Assembly: GCA_035715525.1 (NCBI GenBank)
Contig: DASTLA010000047.1
Span: 1 to 9,514 of the forward strand
Source: JAHBWI01 sp035715525
Lineage (GTDB): Bacteria > Nitrospirota > Nitrospiria > Nitrospirales > Nitrospiraceae
Length of the DNA stretch: 9,514 nucleotides
Direction of reading: 5' to 3'
This document shows, piece by piece, positions 3,961-9,514 of the stretch. The notes under the pieces are model-generated. The model was not told where the DNA came from. It made no database searches and was given only the letters and a program-made list of their open reading frames with translations. A program made the position numbers and the translations under genes. Every line of letters starts with the position of its first letter. Position 1 is the first letter of the stretch.

Positions 3961-6017
3961 ACAGATGGCCCGTCCACGGGGAGCGTGACGTGGAAGGCCG
4001 TCCCCTTTCCTTCCCCGCTTTCGACGCCGATGGTGCCGCCGTGCGCATCCACCACGTCCTTGACGATCTTTGTGCCCAGGCCGGTGCCGCCGGCTTTGCT
4101 GCTGACCGCTCGGTAGGTGAACAGGCTGTCGCGGATTTCCGGCGACATGCCCTTGCCTGTATCGACGACGGAGAGCAGGATCTTCGTTCCGCCTGCCTCG
4201 GTGCTGCCTCGCACCGTCACCGAGCCGCCGGGCGGGACTTCTGGGATGGCGTTGTTGACGAGATTGTAGAACGCGTTGAAGAGCCGGGGTTCGTCGGCCC
4301 TGATGACCGGCAGCTGCTCGAGCCCCTCGGTCCGCAACGCCACCCGCCGTTCGTCGGCGAGGACGCGCAGCGTGTCCATGACGGCGGCGACGACCTCGGC
4401 CACGCGGCAGGGCGCGAATTGGAGCGGGCGGGTCAGGCCCTTCACGGAGTCGGCGATCTCCTTGACCCGTTCGTGGATGCGGCCGGACGACCGCCGAATC
4501 ATCTCGATCAGCTCCTGCGCCACGTCGTGGCTCGGCTTCATCGTGCGTAGGGCGGGTTCCGGCAGCTTCTGGAAGCAGTCCCGCACCTCTCCCTCCAGCA
4601 GCTGGGCCCCGCTCATGATCGGCATCAGGAGGTTCTTCAGGTCGTGGCCGATGTCGCCCAAGAGCCGCGCCACCTCTGCTAGGCGCTGCTCCTCCACCAA
4701 ACGTGCTTCCGCCCGGCGCAGGTCCTCTTCGGTCCGCCTGCGGTCGATGTACAGGCCGATCCTTATGCCGAGGTTCCCCACCATGTCGAGGACGTCCTGA
4801 TCCGGCTCGCGGATCGCGCGGAAGAAGAACTCCATCACGCCGTACGTGTGGTTGCCCTTCTGCAGCGGGAAGGCGAACGCGCCGCGCAAGCCGGCCTTTT
4901 CGGCCATCTTGGCCCGCCGGAACGAAGGATCCACCAGCACGTCGGGGATCCAGATCGGCTTGCCGGCCGCCCAGGCCCGCCCGACGAGTCCTTCGCCGCG
5001 CCGGAACGTGCGGTCGCGACTGTCCCGCACGAACTCCTCCACGTCCATCTGCGGGACATGCCACAGGTCCACGAACCGGAGGGCTTGGCGCTCGTCGTCC
5101 AGGTTCCAGAACATGCCCAGCTCCCATTCGAGCGTCTCGCCGATCGCCTGCAGCACCGCGTGGCCCACGTCTTTGAGCGTCACCGTCTCCGCGAGCACCC
5201 TGGTCACGGCATATTCCGACGCGAGATGCCGCCCCGACCGCCGGGCCTCGGCCAGCGCGTCCCTCGTGTCGCCCACCATCCGCACGTAGCCGCGGCTCAC
5301 GTACGTGAGCGCGATCACGTAGCCGGCGAATCGCACGCCGTGCCAGACCCACCATTCGCTCTGCCACGGGGCCGAGAAGAGAAACATCGTTTCGGCCAGC
5401 CCGAACAGAATCGCCAGCGTCCCCAGCAACTGGTGCTCTTGCCTGCCGGTCCTGGTGGACTCGATCCAGAACCCGGCCGCGCCGGCGAAGAACAGCAGGG
5501 CGGCGAGCCCGTTCGCCGCGAGCGCCGCGGGCCGGAACTGCGCCTGCTCGGTGAAGCGGGGCAAGAGGTGCGGCATGGTGACGACCAGCATCCCGAACGC
5601 CACCGTCCCGCCGGTGACGAGGTAGGGCACCAGCGCTCTCGTCCGCTTGCCGATCATGGCCGGCGGATGCCACACGAACGAGAAGGCCACCGCGCCGAGC
5701 AGGCTCGCCGCCGTTCGCAACAACACGAAGCCCCGGTCGGGAGAGGCGACGGCGTGGAATCCTTCGAGAATCCCCATGCCCAGCAAGCCGCTCGCGATGC
5801 CCTGGAGCCGCTCGTCGCCCCACTCGGCTTTTCGCGCGAGCAAGACCAGGCCCGTAAGGACGGCGGCGAGGCCGCCCAGGGCTTCCATCGTGGAATGGAG
5901 CGGCAGGTGAACCCACAGGTAGCGCGGCCAGAGGAAATGGATGAGCAGGCCGGAGGGCAGCGCGACCGCCACGAGTCCGACCAGCACCAGCGGGTGCATC
6001 AACGGTGGCAGACGCAT
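3933..6017 (-). CDS. Membrane sensor histidine kinase with GAF domain
   Basis: A 694-residue sensor kinase. Residues ~8-240 hold about seven hydrophobic segments, a MASE-like membrane sensor whose ligand is unknown. A GAF domain spans ~265-425 (G-E-G-L-V-G-R-A-W at 341-349, I-P-D-V near 357, Y-G-V-M-E near 392). A short coiled coil (425-450) leads to the phospho-acceptor H458 in G-H-D-L-K-N. The catalytic ATPase part has an N-box F-Y-N-L-V-N-N-A (583-590), D-T-G-K-G-M (619-624) and G-G-T-G-L-G (643-648). All catalytic motifs are present, so it should autophosphorylate. No response regulator gene is in the window, so it is an orphan kinase here. The last ~9 residues and the stop come from dispersed repeat R5. 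Start ATG at 6017; M7 is an alternative, and the ribosome site is weak for both. Confidence 0.9.
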   Translation of the reverse strand: MRLPPLMHPLVLVGLVAVALPSGLLIHFLWPRYLWVHLPLHSTMEALGGLAAVLTGLVLLARKAEWGDERLQGIASGLLGMGILEGFHAVASPDRGFVLLRTAASLLGAVAFSFVWHPPAMIGKRTRALVPYLVTGGTVAFGMLVVTMPHLLPRFTEQAQFRPAALAANGLAALLFFAGAAGFWIESTRTGRQEHQLLGTLAILFGLAETMFLFSAPWQSEWWVWHGVRFAGYVIALTYVSRGYVRMVGDTRDALAEARRSGRHLASEYAVTRVLAETVTLKDVGHAVLQAIGETLEWELGMFWNLDDERQALRFVDLWHVPQMDVEEFVRDSRDRTFRRGEGLVGRAWAAGKPIWIPDVLVDPSFRRAKMAEKAGLRGAFAFPLQKGNHTYGVMEFFFRAIREPDQDVLDMVGNLGIRIGLYIDRRRTEEDLRRAEARLVEEQRLAEVARLLGDIGHDLKNLLMPIMSGAQLLEGEVRDCFQKLPEPALRTMKPSHDVAQELIEMIRRSSGRIHERVKEIADSVKGLTRPLQFAPCRVAEVVAAVMDTLRVLADERRVALRTEGLEQLPVIRADEPRLFNAFYNLVNNAIPEVPPGGSVTVRGSTEAGGTKILLSVVDTGKGMSPEIRDSLFTYRAVSSKAGGTGLGTKIVKDVVDAHGGTIGVESGEGKGTAFHVTLPVDGPSVPSPLGGEG

Positions 6018-6089
6018 CTCAGGGCATGGCCTCTCAGAGGGAACGACGGGTCCGCAATAGGATGGGCCGGATGAGGGAGGAGGTCAAGG

Positions 6090-6216
6090 CGTGGGGGATA
6101 TGTCGATCGTCATCCATCAAGCGGTTCGGACCCCTCATCCTATCCTTCTCCCCAAAGGGGCGAAGGGAGAGTTCGAATGGGACGGGTTAATCGTCAGGCG
6201 TCACTCGTTCGGTCTG
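6090..6216 (+). repeat. Dispersed repeat R6
   Basis: The core at 6125-6172 has arms CCTTCTCCCC and GGGGCGAAGG with loop AAA. The left motif is degenerate (GCGGTTCGGA in place of CGATCGGA), preceded by GGCGTGGGGGAT (6089-6100), a decayed type-A flank. On the right the usual flank is missing; heptad-like units (TCGTCAG, GCGTCAC, 6191-6204) follow about 18 bp later. It fills the gap between the kinase 5' end and the lipoprotein 3' end. Confidence 0.75.
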
Positions 6217-6725
6217 CCTTTCAGGGATTGCTGGCAACCTGCGCCCCATTCCTCCCCCATCCCGGTTCCGACGAGGGTGACTTCCTGCCCCGCCTGAACT
6301 CTGCAGGTGACGCGAAGCGTCGAGGGAGAGGTCCAGATCACTTGCTCCTGTCGCGCCTCGGCCGGAGAAGCAGCGGGAGGCGCTCCGAGCACGGCTCCCG
6401 AGCGCATCGTGCCGGTCTGGAGCCTCGGGACCAATCGCTTGGCGCCGACCTCGAGTTGGTGTTCGCCCGGCAACAAAGCGAAATCGGCACAGGGGTCGGG
6501 CACGTTTTTACCGTCGATCTGCATCACCATGATCGAGAGCCCGCTTCTCACCCCGCAGCCGTTCCGGACGATCCCGACCTGCTCCTTCGGGAGCGGCGGC
6601 CCTTCATACATCTGCTTCGGGCTTGGTCCGAGGCCGCAGCCGAGGAACAAGAGGGCCGTCAGGATCAGGAAGGCGTTGCCGGACCGTCTGCTGGGCTTAC
6701 GATATGAAGTACGTTGTGCCGACAT
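6201..6725 (-). CDS. Lipoprotein of unknown function
   Basis: From ATG at 6725 the protein has 174 residues: a basic start (R-K-P-S-R-R), a hydrophobic stretch and a lipobox L-F-L-G-C with the lipid-bearing Cys at residue 30, so it should be membrane-anchored. The mature part begins M-Y-E-G-P-P-L-P-K-E-Q-V-G-I-V, followed by M-Q-I-D-G-K-N-V and L-L-P-G-E-H-Q-L-E-V, a pattern seen in small bacterial lipoproteins with a PEGA-like beta domain. Four more Cys could form disulfides. The in-frame ATG at 6764 is less likely because it adds 13 charged residues before the signal and has no clear ribosome site; GAG precedes 6725. The TGA stop lies within heptad-repeat sequence flanking R6, so the natural C-terminus may have been altered. 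Role not known. Confidence 0.75.
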   Translation of the reverse strand: MSAQRTSYRKPSRRSGNAFLILTALLFLGCGLGPSPKQMYEGPPLPKEQVGIVRNGCGVRSGLSIMVMQIDGKNVPDPCADFALLPGEHQLEVGAKRLVPRLQTGTMRSGAVLGAPPAASPAEARQEQVIWTSPSTLRVTCRVQAGQEVTLVGTGMGEEWGAGCQQSLKGRPNE

Positions 6726-6770
6726 ACACTCATCTCTTATAACGAGCTTCCGTGCTTGATCCATTGCCTT

Positions 6771-6956
6771 CTATTCGGAAGTCGAATCGAGGTCCTGTGT
6801 GATAAGGAACCGTTCGGCATGCTGTGCGGCATTCCATATGGCGACATCGTCCTGACCAGCCAATCCTTCTTGCGGAGTCGTATCAACGTCGTGCCCGAGG
6901 TGAGTAAGAGTAATCTGCAGGCGGAGAGGCAGGTTTTCATCGAGCTTGATTTTCAC
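6771..6956 (-). pseudogene. DUF5615 PIN-like protein, C-terminally truncated
   Basis: The frame opens with GTG at 6956, overlapping the DUF433 stop by 4 bp (GTGA). It has the DUF5615 N-terminal half: K-L-D-E-N-L-P with D6 and E7, L-G-H-D-V-D-T, the E-G-L-A-G-x-D-D segment, and F-L-I-T-Q-D-L-D (50-57) with D55 and D57. Family members usually continue F-S-D-x-R-x-F for roughly 50 more residues. Here the frame departs right after D57 and ends at residue 61. No continuation is convincing in the other two frames before the lipoprotein gene begins 45 bp later. Part of the PIN-like acidic site is retained but the C-terminal half is gone, so it is probably inactive. DUF433/DUF5615 is a widely predicted, VapBC-like TA pair. 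Confidence 0.75.
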
Positions 6957-7192
6957 GGAAGCTCGGGGATCTTCATTAGCGGCAAGTCTTCTTCAGCTGA
7001 GGCCGCTGCAAAAGCCACCACTGCCCGCACATCGTCCTCCTTGAGGGTCGGAAAGTCCTTCAGAACATCGTCGATCGTGTCTCCCTCCGCCAAGCTTGCC
7101 AAAATAGTGCGTATTGTGACTCTGGTTCCTTTTACGATTGGTTCGCCCGCGCAGACTCTGGGGTCGCGCACTATGTATTCTCGGTAGTCCAT
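6953..7192 (-). CDS. DUF433 protein, predicted antitoxin
   Basis: A 79-residue DUF433 protein with the full family pattern: Y-I-V-R-D-P-R-V-C-A-G-E-P-I-V-K-G-T-R-V-T-I-R followed by L-A-S-L-A-E-G and the helix-turn-helix-like D-D-V-L-K-D-F-P-T-L-K-E-D-D-V-R-A. DUF433 proteins are predicted DNA-binding antitoxins paired with DUF5615 PIN-like proteins. ATG at 7192 is preferred over TTG at 7195: GGGAAG lies 7 nt upstream and the family begins close to this point. TATACT at 7222-7227 (minus strand) is a possible -10 box. The downstream partner overlaps it by 4 bp but is truncated, leaving this as an orphan antitoxin. Confidence 0.85.
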   Translation of the reverse strand: MDYREYIVRDPRVCAGEPIVKGTRVTIRTILASLAEGDTIDDVLKDFPTLKEDDVRAVVAFAAASAEEDLPLMKIPELP

Positions 7193-7302
7193 CAATCGAC
7201 TTCCCAGCTGGTACCACTGTGAGCAGTATAGCGGAGCGTACTGAAGAAGTCATGAAGGCTCTTTTGGGATCAACCATGCCGTCGGCCTTCGCGAGCGTCA
7301 CA

Positions 7303-7323
7303 GGCGGAGCAGCAGTCTCCGCC
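7303..7323. other. Perfect 7-bp hairpin in the DUF433/methyltransferase gap
   Basis: GGCGGAG (7303-7309) and CTCCGCC (7317-7323) form a perfect stem with a 7-nt loop. No T-run follows on either strand, so it is not a clear intrinsic terminator. The rest of the 277-bp gap (7193-7469) holds no supported gene and no copy of the dispersed repeat. Confidence 0.4.
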
Positions 7324-7469
7324 AGATACCGATGCTCCTTCCCAGCTCGCTCGTCGTCTCTTGAGGAGGGTGTCGCTAGACATCCCCAGGTGGGGGCGTC
7401 GAACGATCACCGCCCGCTACCAAAGAATACGATCAACCTTGTGTGAGCGTTCCGCGACCACGGGGACGT

Positions 7470-8237
7470 CTACCGGCGCCCTCCATGTTTTATTTCCACA
7501 AAATCCTGATGCACCGGAATCTTGAAGCCGCCCTCCGGCTGGGCGAAGTGGGTCCTGAGATAAGTCTCGACGTCGCGTTTGGTGGGCGGGGCAGTGATCT
7601 CCAGGAGGTTCAGCATGAATTCGGCCACGGCGTAGGTCTTGTCGAGATCCGGCGTCTCGACGTGCGCCGGGTCCAGCGTGGTCCTGACCTCGTAGCGGTC
7701 GCCGTGCTTCTCGCGGAAGCGTTCGACCGTCTGCCGCAGCTCGAACCGGTGCCCGAAGAAATGATGCACCATATTCATGCAGCCGCTCTCGCGATACTGG
7801 AGCACGAGGATGGTGACGCCGTTCGGCGCCATCCAGGAGACGAGCCGCTCGATATGTGCGAGCCACTCCTCGGCCGGAATGTAATAGAATGTGTGCGAGC
7901 AGAGCACGAGATCGCCTTGCTCGGTGGGCTGCGCTTGCATGATCGGCCGATCGATCGGCTCGACCGCCGGCAAGGCCTGGCGCAGCTGGCTCAGAAGATG
8001 AGCGTTGGGCTCGATCGCGATGGTCCGTTCGAAGGAGGGCGCGAAGGTCTTGGCCATCTCCCCGTTCCCCGCGCCCGCATCGACGAACACGCGCCGGGAC
8101 GCGAGTCCCTCCACCGCCCGCTGCAACCAGCGCCTCGCGTTGCGCTTCTGGTCGGTATGGTCGAGGAAGATCTGAAACGCGTCTTTGTAGTCTTGGCCCT
8201 GGCTGTCGAAGATGCGGATGCACTCTTCCGTCGTCAT
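7470..8237 (-). CDS. Class I SAM-dependent methyltransferase
   Basis: A 255-residue Rossmann-type methyltransferase. Motif I is V-D-A-G-A-G-N-G-E (52-60), the ribose-binding acidic residue is E76 in I-A-I-E-P-N, and D-L-V-L-C-S-H-T-F-Y-Y-I-P (109-121) is the motif IV region. The N-terminal F-D-S-Q-G-Q-D-Y-K-D-A-F segment and the C-terminal half recall the histamine N-methyltransferase-like group, but the substrate cannot be told from sequence and could be a small molecule. No transmembrane segment. The ATG at 8237 has a strong ribosome site, GGAGGAG, 6 nt upstream. It is transcribed divergently from aceE with about 240 bp between the start codons. The gene looks complete and has core-like base composition, unlike the small modules to its left. 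Confidence 0.85.
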   Translation of the reverse strand: MTTEECIRIFDSQGQDYKDAFQIFLDHTDQKRNARRWLQRAVEGLASRRVFVDAGAGNGEMAKTFAPSFERTIAIEPNAHLLSQLRQALPAVEPIDRPIMQAQPTEQGDLVLCSHTFYYIPAEEWLAHIERLVSWMAPNGVTILVLQYRESGCMNMVHHFFGHRFELRQTVERFREKHGDRYEVRTTLDPAHVETPDLDKTYAVAEFMLNLLEITAPPTKRDVETYLRTHFAQPEGGFKIPVHQDFVEIKHGGRR

Positions 8238-8305
8238 GGCGGCTCCTCCGGCTGGCGCGTCGTATAGAGTCTCAGGCGAGGCGCAGCATACTCCTTTCTA
8301 CAAAA

Positions 8306-8378
8306 AGACGTAACACGCGAAACGCGAGACAGAAGACAGCTGGATATACGTTACCCGTCAAGCGTCATTCGTCAACAG
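8306..8378 (+). repeat. Heptad flank without the hairpin core (R7)
   Basis: The stretch has ACACGCGAAACGCGA (8313-8327) and CCGTCAAGCGTCATTCGTCAAC (8355-8376), the latter three 7-bp units of the CGTCAAN type seen beside R1-R6. The C-C-T-C-A-T-C-C block and the hairpin arms are absent. It lies in the divergent gap between the methyltransferase and aceE. Confidence 0.55.
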
Positions 8379-8428
8379 GCATCGAACCACGCCGCCCCGG
8401 CTGGAATCTTCCATCCGAATCTTTCTTT

Positions 8429-8457
8429 TTGAACTAAGTCTCCCCGCTCTGTAAGAT
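8429..8457 (+). promoter_or_regulatory. Candidate aceE promoter
   Basis: TTGAAC (8429-8434) and TAAGAT (8452-8457) are separated by 17 bp; each matches the sigma70 consensus at four of six positions. The expected transcript start near 8464 would leave a short 5' leader before the ATG at 8480 and would exclude the ATG at 8456. A weak call. Confidence 0.4.
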
Positions 8458-8479
8458 GACAGCATCCATCGAGGACGAC

Positions 8480-9514
<1,035 letters not shown>

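Noticed and set aside
3928..5916. Long minus-strand ORF of 662 codons overlapping the kinase
   Set aside because: It is an out-of-frame reading of the GC-rich kinase gene: Arg/Gly/Pro-rich, no domain, while the other frame has all histidine kinase motifs.
4848..6074. Plus-strand ORF of 408 codons opposite the kinase
   Set aside because: Antisense shadow with Arg/Glu/Gln/His-rich composition and no recognisable family.
7443..8267. Plus-strand ORF of 274 codons opposite the methyltransferase
   Set aside because: Antisense of a clear methyltransferase with motif I and a strong ribosome site; the shadow has neither.

Overview
The window looks like a stretch of a GC-rich bacterial chromosome in which a toxin-antitoxin-rich accessory region sits beside core genes. 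I lean towards Nitrospirota (Nitrospira-like): a single-chain AceE-type pyruvate dehydrogenase E1, a secreted protein of N-P-x-N-P / N-K-Y-x-P repeats, and dispersed repeats that give proteins an 'SPLGGEG' tail. This is an impression, not a tested placement. The histidine kinase and aceE are visibly more GC-rich than the small modules between them. Every gene except aceE lies on the minus strand.

Layout, left to right. A small exported repeat protein (33-467, -) is followed by about 600 bp without a gene, which holds a striking 199-nt inverted-repeat element (540-738) and the first copy of a dispersed repeat. Then comes a run of small minus-strand modules: a HigB/HigA pair (1065-1774), a DUF4160/DUF2442 pair (2040-2559), a broken MntA/HepT pair (2549-2933) and a BrnT/BrnA pair (3202-3703). 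A large membrane histidine kinase with a GAF domain (3933-6017) and a lipoprotein (6201-6725) follow. Next is a DUF433/DUF5615 pair whose PIN-like partner is cut short (6771-7192), a SAM-dependent methyltransferase (7470-8237) and, on the plus strand, the start of aceE (8480 to the window end).

Five TA or TA-like modules thus lie within about 6 kb. Two are damaged: hepT survives only as its first ~29 codons joined to a DUF4160 gene that has lost its own 5' end, with a likely frameshift in the partner mntA; DUF5615 ends at about half length. higBA and brnTA look intact, each with a candidate promoter and inverted repeat where autorepression would be expected.

The modules are separated by six same-orientation copies of a dispersed repeat (R1-R6). 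Each has a hairpin core with near-invariant arms and a variable 3-4 nt loop, and most are flanked by 7-bp tandem units close to CGTCAAN. The repeats reach into genes: R5 encodes the last residues and stop codon of the histidine kinase, and the heptad flank of R6 holds the stop codon of the lipoprotein. The main points of interest are the 199-nt structured element, the repeat family and its alternation with the modules, and the mntA-hepT/DUF4160 scar.
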